This document shows positions 1 to 9,400 of a DNA stretch of 64,000 bases, in pieces. Below the pieces are notes generated by a model. The model made no database searches. It was not told the DNA's origin and worked only from the letters and a program-made list of their open reading frames with translations. The position numbers were made by a program, and so were the translations under genes. The stretch spans positions 119,784 through 183,783 of the forward strand of contig RJMB01000007.1 in the NCBI GenBank assembly GCA_003725585.1, written 5' to 3'. The DNA is from Halostreptopolyspora alba. Its GTDB lineage: Bacteria > Actinomycetota > Actinomycetes > Streptosporangiales > Streptosporangiaceae. Each line of letters starts with the position of its first letter. The stretch's first letter is position 1.

Positions 1-1
1 C

Positions 2-247
2 TACTGCAAGTTGTCCGGGCTCGCCGCGGAGTGCCGCGACGACACCGAGCTCGACTCCGTGACCGACCACGTCGTGGGGCGTGCGCTGGAGGTCTTCGGG
101 GCCGGTCGTTGCCTCGTCGGCAGCGACCGGCCGGTCAGCCAGACCTCCCTGGACTGGTGCGAACGGGTGCTGGGCCTCGTGCCGGACGCTGACCGGGCCC
201 GCGTCGCCCACGACAACGCCGCAGCGATCTACCGGAGGACGCGATGA
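2..247 (+). CDS. amidohydrolase family lactonase, C-terminal part
   Basis: Only the last 81 residues are in the window; the gene enters from the left edge. The visible part has the CKLSGL segment and the GSDRP segment, which in amidohydrolase-2 (L-fuconolactonase-like) proteins carry the end of the TIM barrel and a metal-ligand Asp. The NAAAIYR end is also typical of that family. Its stop overlaps the start of the next gene (ATGA), so the two are translationally coupled. With the aldo/keto reductase, FAH hydrolase and SDR that follow, hydrolysis of a sugar 1,5- or 1,4-lactone (L-fucono- or L-rhamnonolactone type) is the best guess. The sugar is inferred from context. Confidence 0.8.
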   Translation, partial: YCKLSGLAAECRDDTELDSVTDHVVGRALEVFGAGRCLVGSDRPVSQTSLDWCERVLGLVPDADRARVAHDNAAAIYRRTR

Positions 248-1239
248 CCCCCGCGGTAATGAGCCGACTGCCGGAGCGAATCGGTGCCGCCTTCGGGAGG
301 TTGGGGTTCGGCACCGCCCAGTTCGGCAACCTCGGTTGCGAGATTGATGAGCGAACCTGCCACGACGCCGTGGCGGCCGCGTGGGAGCACGGCCTGCGCT
401 ACTTCGACACCGCCCCCCACTACGGGCTCGGGCTGTCCGAGCGGCGACTCGGCCGGGCGCTCACGGGACGGCCCCGCGAGAGCTACGCCGTCTCGACCAA
501 GGTCGGGCGCCTCCTGCGACCGAACACCCGACCCACCGGTACCGACCTGGACCAGGGGTACGCGGTGCCCGACTCGCTGACGCGTGAGCGCGACTTCTCC
601 GCCGACGGTGTCCGGCGGTGCCTGGCGGAGTCCCTCGAACGGCTCGGGCTGGACCGTGTCGACATCGTGTGGCTCCACGACCCCGAGGAACCCGACGACC
701 GCTTCGACGAGGCCATCCGGGGCGCTGTTCCCGCCCTGGACCAGCTGCGGGACGAGGGGACCATCTCCGCGTGGGGCGTGGGCTCCAAGGACCCCTCGAT
801 GATCAAACGCTTCGTCGACGCGGCCGACCCCGACCTCGTCATGGTCGCCGGCCGCTACACCCTGCTGGAGCAGGAGAGGGTGGGGCTGATGTCCACCTGT
901 CACGCGCGAGGCGTCGGGGTCGTCGCCGTGGGGGTGTTCAACTCCGGCCTGCTCGCCCACGACGAGCCCCCGGCCGACGCCTGGTACGAGTACGCGCCCG
1001 CGCCCCCGCATGTCACGGCGCGCGCCAGGGCGCTGGCGTCGGTGGCGCGCGAGCACGGCGTCAGCCTGCCGCGGGCCGCGCTCGCCTTCCCCCGAAGGCA
1101 TCCGGCGGTGGTCAACGTGACCGCCGGCATGCGGTCGCGCGAGCACGTGGCGCAGAACTGCGCCCTGGTAACGAACGACGTCCCCGATGAGTTCTGGGCC
1201 GACCTGCGGGCCCGTGGCCTGCTTGAGGAGGATGTGTGA
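244..1239 (+). CDS. aldo/keto reductase, L-fucose / D-threo-aldose dehydrogenase type
   Basis: A 331-residue aldo/keto reductase. The catalytic tetrad is visible: Asp and Tyr in YFDTAPHYG, Lys in STKVG and His in VWLHDPEE. The family oxidises the anomeric carbon of aldoses, or reduces aldehydes, with NAD(P). The subfamily with a long insertion after the STKVGRLL segment, as here, includes D-threo-aldose 1-dehydrogenases (L-fucose dehydrogenase, pyridoxal reductase-like). Start ATG 244 overlaps the preceding stop and the end overlaps the next GTG start, so it sits inside a tight operon. The lactone it would make is the expected substrate of the upstream lactonase. Exact sugar specificity is inferred. 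Confidence 0.88.
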   Translation: MTPAVMSRLPERIGAAFGRLGFGTAQFGNLGCEIDERTCHDAVAAAWEHGLRYFDTAPHYGLGLSERRLGRALTGRPRESYAVSTKVGRLLRPNTRPTGTDLDQGYAVPDSLTRERDFSADGVRRCLAESLERLGLDRVDIVWLHDPEEPDDRFDEAIRGAVPALDQLRDEGTISAWGVGSKDPSMIKRFVDAADPDLVMVAGRYTLLEQERVGLMSTCHARGVGVVAVGVFNSGLLAHDEPPADAWYEYAPAPPHVTARARALASVAREHGVSLPRAALAFPRRHPAVVNVTAGMRSREHVAQNCALVTNDVPDEFWADLRARGLLEEDV

Positions 1240-2084
1240 AACTGATGAGACGGGGCGAGCCGGGCCGGGAGATCCCGCTCGTCGAGATCGACGGTGTCGT
1301 ATGGGACGCGACGCCGCTGGGCGACTTCGATCCCCGGTTCTGGGCGGACGGGGGTCCACAGCGGATCCGTGAGCTCGTCGCCAGCGGGAGGCTCCAGCGC
1401 TGGCACGAGGACAACACTCGCTTCGGCGCGCCGGTGCGCTCGCCCTCGGCGGTGATCTGCATCGGGCAGAACTACGCCCAGCACGCCGCCGAGTCGGGAT
1501 CCGAGCCGCCGCAGCGGCCGATCGTGTTCCTCAAGACGCCGAACACCCTCGCCGGCCCCGACGACACCGTCACCATCGCCCGCGGTTCCCACAAGACCGA
1601 CTGGGAGGTCGAGCTCGGCGTCGTCATCGGCAGCCGCGCCAGCTACTGCGACTCGGCCGCGGAGGCGGCCCGGCACATCGGTGGCTACGTGCTCGCCAAC
1701 GACCTGTCCGAACGCGCCTTCCAGATCGAGGAGTCCGGTGGCCAGTGGAGCAAGGGCAAGTGCAGCCCCGGCTACATGCCACTCGGGCCGTGGGTCGTCA
1801 CCGCCGACGAGTTCGATCCCGGCGACGTTCGGCTTCGCTCGTGGGTCAACGGTGAGCCACGCCAGGACTCGCGCACCTCGGACATGATCTTCGACTGCGC
1901 CGAGCTGGTTCGCGACCTGTCACAGTACATGTGCCTCGAACCGGGGGACATCGTCTCCACCGGTACCCCGCAGGGTGTGGCCCTGTCGGGACGTTTCTCC
2001 TACCTGCGCCCCGGTGACGTCGTCGAGGTGGAGATCGAGCGCCTCGGGCGGCAGCGCCAGGAGTACCGGGAGTGGAGGGAGTAG
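1236..2084 (+). CDS. fumarylacetoacetate hydrolase family protein (2,4-diketo-3-deoxy-L-fuconate hydrolase-like)
   Basis: A 282-residue FAH-fold enzyme. The N-terminal 60-residue lid region is followed by the catalytic FAH domain, with GQNYAQHAAE, the acidic metal-binding stretch DWEVELGVVIG, NDLSERAFQ and the C-terminal EPGDIVSTGTPQGV signature. FAH enzymes hydrolyse or decarboxylate C-C bonds of diketo acids using Mg or Mn. In the non-phosphorylative L-fucose route of Xanthomonas the matching enzyme cleaves 2,4-diketo-3-deoxy-L-fuconate to pyruvate and lactate, and the SDR next door would make that substrate. Start GTG 1236 lies in a GTGA overlap with the reductase gene. Confidence 0.85.
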   Translation: MKLMRRGEPGREIPLVEIDGVVWDATPLGDFDPRFWADGGPQRIRELVASGRLQRWHEDNTRFGAPVRSPSAVICIGQNYAQHAAESGSEPPQRPIVFLKTPNTLAGPDDTVTIARGSHKTDWEVELGVVIGSRASYCDSAAEAARHIGGYVLANDLSERAFQIEESGGQWSKGKCSPGYMPLGPWVVTADEFDPGDVRLRSWVNGEPRQDSRTSDMIFDCAELVRDLSQYMCLEPGDIVSTGTPQGVALSGRFSYLRPGDVVEVEIERLGRQRQEYREWRE

Positions 2085-2086
2085 TG

Positions 2087-2833
2087 ATGACCGGACGCTT
2101 CGCGGATCGCGCGGCGGTGGTGACCGGGGGAGCCTCCGGGATCGGCCGCGCCGTGGCGGACGCGCTCGCCCACGAGGGGGCCAGGGTGGCGGTGCTGGAC
2201 CGTGAACGCCCGGGAGACGAGCACCACTGGGAGGAGTGCGACGTCGCGGACGGCGCGTCGGTCGATCGTGCGGTGAGCAGCGCCGCCGAGGCGCTCGGGC
2301 GCCTGGACACCGTGGTCAACAACGCCGGTGTCGGCGCGCAGGGCGATGTCGCGGCCAACGACGACGACGAGTGGCTCAGGGTGCTCAACGTGAACGTCGT
2401 CGGGATGGTCCGCGTCGCCCGCGCCGCCCTGCCGCACCTGCGCGCCTCCGACGCGGCCTCGATCACCAACACCGCCTCGATCGCCTCCACGGCCGGGCTT
2501 CCGCAGCGGGTGCTGTACTCGGCGACCAAGGGGGCGGTGCTGTCCATGACCAAGGCGATGGCAGCCGACCACGTGCGTGAGGGGGTGCGCGTCAACTGCG
2601 TGGCTCCCGGCACCGCGGACACCCCGTGGGTGCAGCGGCTGCTCGACGTCGCCGACGATCCGGTCGCCGAACGCGCCGCGCTGGAGGCGCGCCAGCCCCA
2701 CGGCCGGTTGGTGGGCGCCGATGAGGTGGCACGCGCCGTGGTCTACCTCGCCGATCCGCTGAACCGGTCCACGGTCGGGGTCTGCCTGTCCGTGGACGGG
2801 GGGATGGAGGCCCTGCGCCTCCGCTCCCGGTAG
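2087..2833 (+). CDS. SDR family oxidoreductase (2-keto-3-deoxy-L-fuconate dehydrogenase-like)
   Basis: A 248-residue classical short-chain dehydrogenase: cofactor loop TGGASGIG, NNAG motif, catalytic Ser in NTASIAS, YxxxK in YSATKGA and the C-terminal VDGGM. An acidic Asp at the end of beta-2 (AVLDRE) suggests NAD preference. ATG 2087 is chosen because GGAGGG lies 8 bases upstream; an in-frame ATG at 2072 lacks a good site. The gene follows the FAH hydrolase by two bases. In the fucose pathway this dehydrogenase oxidises the 2-keto-3-deoxy acid before FAH cleavage. The dehydratase that should precede it is not in the window. Confidence 0.87.
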   Translation: MTGRFADRAAVVTGGASGIGRAVADALAHEGARVAVLDRERPGDEHHWEECDVADGASVDRAVSSAAEALGRLDTVVNNAGVGAQGDVAANDDDEWLRVLNVNVVGMVRVARAALPHLRASDAASITNTASIASTAGLPQRVLYSATKGAVLSMTKAMAADHVREGVRVNCVAPGTADTPWVQRLLDVADDPVAERAALEARQPHGRLVGADEVARAVVYLADPLNRSTVGVCLSVDGGMEALRLRSR

Positions 2834-3135
2834 TCGAGGGGTTCGCCGCCCCGTCGGGGGCGGTCTCGCCCGAACCGGCGGTGAAGGTAGGCCCGGGGCG
2901 ACGTGTCCCGTCCGGACCCCGTGGCCGGTTGTGGTCAGCCGTCGCCGACCGTGGCCGGCTCCGGGGGCCGCCCCCGGAGCCGGCCGTGGGGACGCCCTGG
3001 CCAGCTCACCGGCCGCTACGCCTGACCTGCGACCCCTGGGTGCCGGACGCGGTGTGTGGGGGGACTCGCGCGGTCGACTCGGTACAGTTCCACGCGAACC
3101 GGATCCGGTCCGCGGAGCGACTGAGGGGACCCGAG
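2834..3135. other. intergenic region, no gene seen
   Basis: A 302-base gap between the sugar-acid operon and the phospholipid operon. The frame leading into the next gene is open from 2881 but shows no coding-like codon usage before 3136. No convincing hairpin terminator or promoter hexamers were found by eye. Confidence 0.5.
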
Positions 3136-3744
3136 TTGCCCAGTATCTACCAGCTCAAGCCCGCGTTCCAGGGCGTGCTGCGGCCGTGCGTGCGATGGTT
3201 GGCGAGGGCCGGCGTCACGGCCAACGCCGTCACGGTCGCGGCGGCCGCGCTGTCGGTTGCCGTTGGAGCGTGCGTCGCCGTCTGGAGTGACCACGACTGG
3301 CCCTTGTTGCTGCTGCCCGCGTTCCTCTTCCTGCGGATGGCGTTCAACGCCGTCGACGGGATGCTGGCGCGCGAGCACGGCATGGAGTCCCGGCTCGGCG
3401 CGATCCTCAACGAACTGGGCGACGTGGTCTCCGACGCCGCGTTGTATCTGCCGCTGGCCCTGGTCGCGGCATTCGATCCGAGGCTCGTCGTGCTGATCGT
3501 CGTCCTGGCGGTGATCAGCGAGATGACCGGCGTGCTCGGGCTGGCGTTCGGGTCGCGACGACGCTACGACGGCCCCATGGGCAAGAGCGACCGCGCCGCG
3601 GTGTTCGGGGCGCTCGGCCTGTGGCTCGGGCTCGGCGGAACCGGTGGGGCCTGGCTGTCCGTCGTACTCGGGGCGACAGCGCTGCTGCTCGCGGCGACCA
3701 CGGTCAACCGTGCCCGCCAGGTGCTCCGGGACGGCGAGGGGTGA
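3136..3744 (+). CDS. CDP-alcohol phosphatidyltransferase family membrane protein
   Basis: A 202-residue integral membrane enzyme with about six hydrophobic segments. It carries the family signature DGMLAR followed by GDVVSD (DGxxAR ... DxxxD), which binds metal and the CDP-lipid. The family transfers a phosphatidyl group from CDP-diacylglycerol to an alcohol. The TTG start at 3136 is chosen because GAGGGG lies 7 bases upstream and the protein then begins just before the conserved LKPAFQ segment; the open frame reaches further upstream without coding character. It is followed by a CdsA-like and a PlsC-like gene, the same neighbour logic as E. coli ynbA-ynbB-ynbC. The acceptor alcohol cannot be told from sequence. 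Confidence 0.85.
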   Translation: MPSIYQLKPAFQGVLRPCVRWLARAGVTANAVTVAAAALSVAVGACVAVWSDHDWPLLLLPAFLFLRMAFNAVDGMLAREHGMESRLGAILNELGDVVSDAALYLPLALVAAFDPRLVVLIVVLAVISEMTGVLGLAFGSRRRYDGPMGKSDRAAVFGALGLWLGLGGTGGAWLSVVLGATALLLAATTVNRARQVLRDGEG

Positions 3745-4682
3745 ACGTGTTCGACATCCGGCACGACGTCCTCATCGCACTCGGCGGTATCCTCGCGATC
3801 CTCGTCATCGCCTCCGTGGTGACCTTCGCGCTGCGCACCAAGCTCAGCGCCGGGATTCACCGCGAACTCAACCAGCGCCTCCAGTCGTGGTGGACGATGG
3901 TCGCCATCTTCGCCGTCGCCATCTCGGTCTCCGACATCGTCTCGTTGATCTTCTTCGCGCTGGTGTCGTTCCTCGCGCTCAAGGAGTACCTGTCGCTGAT
4001 CCCCACCCGCCGCGTCGACCGGCAGGTGATCTTCTGGGCCTACCTGGCGATCCCGTTGCAGTACGTGTTGGTCGGCTACGAGTGGTACGGGATGTTCATC
4101 ATCCTGATCCCGGTCTACGCGTTCCTGCTGCTGCCTATGCGGATGGTGCTGGCGGGTGAGACCGCGAACTTCCTGCGGGCGATGGGCACCCTGCACTGGG
4201 GGCTGATGGCGATGGTGTTCAGCATCAGCCACGTCGCCTATCTCCTGGTGCTGCCCGAGGAGGTCAACCCGGGGGCGGGCGGCGCGGGCCTGGTGCTGTT
4301 CCTGGTGTTCCTGACCCAGTTCAACGACGTGTCCCAGTACATCTGGGGCAAGCTGTTCGGCAGGCACCAGGCCGTGCCCACGGTCAGCCCGGCGAAGAGC
4401 GTCGAGGGTCTGATCGGCGGCCTGGTGACCACCACCGCGCTGGCCCTCGTCCTCGGCCCGTGGCTGACACCGCTGGACCAGCCGCAGTCGATCGGCGCGG
4501 GCCTGATCATCGGCACGGCCGGCTTCGTCGGCGACGCCGTCATCTCCGCGCTCAAGCGGGATCTCGGTGTCAAGGACTCCGGTAGCCTGCTGCCCGGCCA
4601 CGGCGGCGTCCTGGACCGGGTGGACAGCCTGATCTACACCGCACCGCTGTTCTTCCACTACACCTTCTACCTGCACTACTAG
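3741..4682 (+). CDS. phosphatidate cytidylyltransferase (CdsA family)
   Basis: A 313-residue polytopic membrane protein ending with the CdsA signature SALKRDLGVKDSGSLLPGHG, where the family pattern Sx(L)KRxxxxKD is intact. It should make CDP-diacylglycerol from phosphatidate and CTP in the cytoplasmic membrane. That is the substrate of the phosphatidyltransferase encoded just upstream (GTGA overlap at 3741). Start GTG 3741 is preceded by GGCGAGGG. The long N-terminal part with hydrophobic helices resembles YnbB-type paralogues, so this may be a pathway-specific copy rather than the essential housekeeping CdsA. Confidence 0.87.
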   Translation: MNVFDIRHDVLIALGGILAILVIASVVTFALRTKLSAGIHRELNQRLQSWWTMVAIFAVAISVSDIVSLIFFALVSFLALKEYLSLIPTRRVDRQVIFWAYLAIPLQYVLVGYEWYGMFIILIPVYAFLLLPMRMVLAGETANFLRAMGTLHWGLMAMVFSISHVAYLLVLPEEVNPGAGGAGLVLFLVFLTQFNDVSQYIWGKLFGRHQAVPTVSPAKSVEGLIGGLVTTTALALVLGPWLTPLDQPQSIGAGLIIGTAGFVGDAVISALKRDLGVKDSGSLLPGHGGVLDRVDSLIYTAPLFFHYTFYLHY

Positions 4683-4694
4683 GGGGCCTCGCCC

Positions 4695-5336
4695 ATGGTC
4701 AGGGTGCTGCGATGGGTGTTCTTCGTTCTGGTCGTACGGCCGGTCATCATGGTCATCCTCGGCCTCAACGTGCGGCACCGGGAGAAGCTGCCGCACCAGG
4801 GGCCCGCGGTACTGACCGCCAACCACAACAGCCACCTCGACGCCCTCGTGCTGATCACCCTGATGCCGCTCCGGCTGCTGCACCGGATCCGTCCGGTCGC
4901 CGCCGAGGACTACTTCCTGAGTAACAAGGCCCTCGCGTGGTTCTCCACCCGCATCATCGGCATCCTGCCCATCCCGAGGCGGCGCACGACGGGTGTCGAC
5001 GACCCGATGACCGCCTGCGGCGAGGCTCTCGAACGCGGCGACATCCTGATCTTCTTCCCGGAGGGCTCGCGCGGCGAGCCGGAGAAGATGACCGAGTTCC
5101 GCGGCGGCATCGGCAAGCTCGCCGGCAGGAACCCCGAGGTGCCGGTCACCCCGATCTACCTGCACGGCCTCGGCAAGGCCCTTCCGAAAGGCGAGGCCAT
5201 GGTGGTGCCGTTCTTCCTCGACGTCATCGTCGGGGAAGCGCTGCGCTTCGATGACGGTTACGAGGACTTCCTCGGCGAGCTGCGCCACCGGATGGAGGCC
5301 CTCGCCGAGGAAGGAGACTTCGTGTCATGGGACTGA
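4695..5336 (+). CDS. 1-acyl-sn-glycerol-3-phosphate acyltransferase (PlsC family)
   Basis: A 213-residue acyltransferase with an N-terminal hydrophobic anchor (residues about 4-25). Motif I NHNSHLD (Hx4D catalytic dyad), a PIPRRR block and motif III FFPEGSRGE are all visible. It should acylate lysophosphatidate to phosphatidate on the inner face of the membrane, feeding the CdsA-like enzyme encoded 12 bases upstream. The 3' end overlaps the next gene by 10 bases. Together the three genes form a self-contained lysophosphatidate-to-phospholipid module. Confidence 0.88.
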   Translation: MVRVLRWVFFVLVVRPVIMVILGLNVRHREKLPHQGPAVLTANHNSHLDALVLITLMPLRLLHRIRPVAAEDYFLSNKALAWFSTRIIGILPIPRRRTTGVDDPMTACGEALERGDILIFFPEGSRGEPEKMTEFRGGIGKLAGRNPEVPVTPIYLHGLGKALPKGEAMVVPFFLDVIVGEALRFDDGYEDFLGELRHRMEALAEEGDFVSWD

Positions 5337-5863
5337 GGCTGGCATCAGCGATATGGGGCCTCGCCGAGGCGACGCTGTTCTTCCTCGTCCCGGACGTACT
5401 GCTGTCCGCCATCGCGCTGCGGGACCGCGGGCTCGCGCTGCGGTGCTGCGTGTGGGCCCTCAGCGGTGCGCTGGCCGGCGGGGCGCTGATGTTCCTCGCA
5501 GCGGCCGGTGCTTCGGACGCCGCCGTCACCGCCGTCGGCCACGTGCCAGGGGTCACTGGCGAGATGCTCACCCGGGTGGAGTCCGGCCTCGACGAGCTCG
5601 GCTCGTGGGCGATGTTCCTCGGCCCGCTCACCGGGACGCCGTACAAGATCTATGCCGTCACATCCCCTGCCGCCGGCATCGAACTATGGTGGTTCCTGCT
5701 GGTCAGCGTTCCGGCGCGGGTGATTCGTTTCGTGGTCGTCGCGTTGATGGCCTCGTTCGTCTCGGCCACCGTGCTCAGGAACCTGAGCTACCGTCGGCGG
5801 CTTTCCCTGCTGCTCGGTTTCTGGGCCGTGTTCTACACCGCCTACTTCACCGTGCTGACCTGA
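5327..5863 (+). CDS. small polytopic membrane protein of the phospholipid operon
   Basis: A 178-residue protein with about four membrane segments (residues about 5-25, 40-60, 120-145 and 150-175). A GTPYKIYA loop and a PARVIRF segment recall VTT/DedA-like or YqaA-like small membrane proteins. The ATG overlaps the acyltransferase gene by 10 bases, so it is almost certainly co-translated with it. No catalytic motif is recognised. Its place as the last gene of the operon suggests a role in handling the lipid product, which is inference only. Confidence 0.75.
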   Translation: MGLRLASAIWGLAEATLFFLVPDVLLSAIALRDRGLALRCCVWALSGALAGGALMFLAAAGASDAAVTAVGHVPGVTGEMLTRVESGLDELGSWAMFLGPLTGTPYKIYAVTSPAAGIELWWFLLVSVPARVIRFVVVALMASFVSATVLRNLSYRRRLSLLLGFWAVFYTAYFTVLT

Positions 5864-6421
5864 CCAGTCGCGGTGAGGCGGCCGCTACGTCACCGTGCGC
5901 GAGAGGGACCTGGGGCTGCTATGGCGCCGCACGTTGGTGGACATCACCGAGGCGGGCGACGTCGCCTTCGAGGGGCGTGTCGCCGCCCTGGACACCATCA
6001 TCGGCCCTACGAAGCACCGGGGCGGGCCGTGGCGACCCGAGCCGGGCCTCGCGGACGCCGACCCCCCACCGCGTCGGGTGTCGAGTCGTTGTCGGGCACT
6101 CCCGCGACTACGTGGCCCGCTCCGCGACAGAGTATCCGTGAAACCGCGCGAATTCGGGATTTGTATTTCTCGGTCAGGCGCAAGGGGTGTTCGGGACAAC
6201 CGTGGCGGCGCCCGCGAGGGAGATTGATATCCGAGGTGCGCCCGCCCATGCTCGGTACCGGCCTCGCGGACGCGAGGCCCTACGCTCGCGCTGACCAAAC
6301 GCGCGCACGAATCTCAGGAACCGTGATTCCTCACAATGAGAACCACGCGCCCATACGCGCGGATTCGTGTGATCGCCACCGTGGCCGGGGCGCCCAACTA
6401 CGTGAAACCTAAGGAATGGAA
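5864..6421. other. intergenic region upstream of the giant RCC1/DUF11 gene
   Basis: A 558-base gap with no convincing gene. The second half is less G+C-rich than the surroundings (for example around 6130-6180 and 6320-6420). It probably holds the promoter of the downstream gene, but no clear hexamer pair was found. Confidence 0.5.
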
Positions 6422-9400
6422 ATGGAATCCACTGTTCTCGCGGAGGGACTTCCGGAACAACGGTCGGGGGAAGCGGAGGAGACTCCTCTCGCTCCCTCGG
6501 GGCGGCTGCTGTACCGCGGCCGTCAGGACTACAACGTCCGCTTCGTTCCGCCGATACTCGCGCTCGGCGGGGTGACCCAGTTCGACACCAGCGGGTCCTG
6601 CGCCGCTGCCGTGCGACACGGCCGGGTACACACCTGGCCAGACGACTGGGGGATGCCGATACCCCAGGAGCAGCAGGGATCCATCACCAAGGTCTGCGTC
6701 TCGGAGTACATGGACCACATGCTCGCGCTCGACTCGGCCGGGCATGTCCATGTATGGGGTCCGAACGATTGCGCGGGCGATATCCGAAAATACATGCCGG
6801 ATAACGTCCAAAAGGGCGGGGTAACCGACATAGCGACGAGCCCCCGGTACGGAGTGGCGGCCATCGGGAACCGGGTGTACTGCTGGAGTAAGTGGAACGA
6901 CCAGCGGGAGCTCGAGTTCGGCCAGCGGGTGTTGCAGACCGAGACCCACAAGGCGGTGGTCGTTGTCCGTACCGCTGACAATACTCTGCACTACCGCTAT
7001 GTCGACAATATGGGGTGGGTGGAGTTCGAGGAACTGAAGATTCCCGAGGACCTGAAGAACCGGAAGTTCTTCGATGTCTCCCTGCGTGGCGGGATGGCGA
7101 TGGGACTCACCGACAATGGTGAGGCGCACGTCTGGGGGCTCAAAGGACGTTATCGCCACATGGAGCCGAACGCCGTGGACGTCGCGGCGGGGACGTACTT
7201 CGCCTATGCCTGTTTCAAGGACGGAACGGCGACGGTGTGGGACCACGCGGACGACGGGTCGCTACTGGACTCCACGTACCCGGGGCCGCCCGCGGAACAG
7301 CGCTCCGACGGATTCTGGGTCAAGAGGATCGACTTCGGGGTGTCCTCGGTCCTTGAGGTTTCCGGGGCGGGAATCTACTGGGCCTTGGGGATGGCTCCGT
7401 CCGTGGCGTGCCATCCGGTGCTGGACCGGGGGGTGGCCACCCCCGAGAAGGTGAAACCCAATTCCGATATGTACTACTCCTGGGACCTCGGTAACCTGGG
7501 GCCGGCGACCGCGAAGAACATCGTCGTCACCGTGGAGCTGCCCCCCGGGGTCACCCTGCATCCCAACTACAACGACTGGCCTCCGGAGAAACGGCCCAAG
7601 AAGGCCGGTGAGAACCGGTACCAGTTCAGGATCGAGGACCAGGACGAGATGGAGGGCGGGTGGACACCGCCGCTGATGGTCCGGGTGAGTCCCGACGCGG
7701 GCGGGGATCTCGTCGCCACCGCCTCGGTCACCGCCGACCATATGGACAGTGACCCGCCCTCCGAACTGACCTGCCCCGCGAAGGCCACCGTCTCCGCCGA
7801 CGGTACGGACTGGCAGTCCCTCGCCCGGGACTGGGCCATCTTCCTGTCGCTGGCCGCGGCCGCCGGCGCGTTGTACGCGGCCGCCGCTTTCTGCCACCCA
7901 CCCGGCGGCGGTGGCGGAGGCGGTGGAAACACGTCGCGCTTCAACAACCGGGACCGCAACAAGAACAAGAACCAACGAGCCAAGCTCGACCTCGACGCCT
8001 CCGCCCGGCCCAGTAACCCCAAAGCCGGAGACGAGGTCACCCTCACCTTCAAGCTGAAGAACACGGACACGAAGAACTCCGCCAAGGCCGCGTTTCTCAA
8101 TGTCTTCGTCCCGAAGGGAGTGAGGATAACCCGGGTTTCGGGCGGCGAGCAGGTGGGTGACTCGGCCGCCTACTGGGCCGCGGGTTCACTCGGGACCGAG
8201 GAGTCGGCCACGATGAAGGTCACGGCGAAGGTCGACGCCGATCCTCCGGGTGAAGTCATCGCGGTCGGGAGCTCCGGGGCGTTCAACGCGAGCCCGGTGG
8301 TGAAAACCACGACCGTGAGGCCGAAACCCAAGATCTCGTGGTCACTGTCGCGCGGAAAAGCGGCCCCGGAGGAGGTCCAGCCGGGGCAGGAGGTGGTCCT
8401 CTCGTGGGATCTCACGAACAGTGGACCCTCCCCGGTGCGCGACGGCACGTTCACGGTCACTGTTCCGCGTGGGTTGGAGTCACCCGTCGTGCGGGTCAAC
8501 GGCTCCCGGGTGGAGACAACCCCGAAGGGAAACCAGCTGGTCGCGACCCTGCCCACGCTTGAGGCGAAGGCGCAACCGGTCCCCGTGACCGTGACCGGAA
8601 CCGTCGCGCAGAAGCCACCCGGCGACTTGACCACACAGCTTCAGCTGCACGCGGCCAACGCGAGCCCGGACACACTCAGCAAGAGCGCCACCGCCAAGGT
8701 GGTCACGATCGTGACCGTGTCCGGAGGGCCGGTCGGCACTCCCGTGGCGGGAAGGGAACTCGGCTACACCTGGTCGGTGCAGAACACCGGGAAGGTGGAA
8801 GCCCTCGACGTGGTGCTGACCGCCACGCTGCCACCGGAGTCCGAGGCGACATTCCTCGACGCCACCGGCGGTGTCACGCCCAAGGACTCCAAGTTGGAGT
8901 GGAAGGTGGGGTCGTTGCCCCCCAACCGGAGCTTCGACGCCGCCTTCCACGTCAAACTCGACCACGGCATGGCCGGCAAGCCAACATCCTTCACCGGTGA
9001 GGCCACGGCGGAGAACGCGCGCAAGGACAGCAAGACACTCCCGGACAATGTGAGCGAGAAGCACCGGTTGGGTGTGCACGCGGAGGTGTCCTCGTCCACC
9101 GTGAGGAACGGCGATCCGGTCACCTTCACGTTCGAGCTCACCAACGCTGGCCCCTCCGACGCCCACGACGTCTCCGTCGCCGTGGGGTCCGAGGCTCCGA
9201 TGACGGAACAGAAGATCCTGGATCCACAGGGCAGAGAGGTCAGCTCACCGTTCACGATCGAGAAGCTGGAACCGAACAAACCGCAGAAGGTGACCCTGTC
9301 GGGTAAGGCGCCCTCCTGTAGCAGCTTCGTCGGGAAACTCGACCTCACCCCGCGAGACGAGGCGACCGTGACGGGGTCGCGGTCGGTCACGGTTCAGCGT

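Noticed and set aside
3564..5288. 574-codon open frame antisense to the phospholipid operon
   Set aside because: Product is almost only charged residues (Asp, Glu, His, Gln, Arg) with no motif; codon usage follows the opposite strand.
7905..7930. GGCGGTGGCGGAGG tract as a DNA repeat element
   Set aside because: It encodes the polyglycine linker of the giant protein in frame, so no separate feature is needed.
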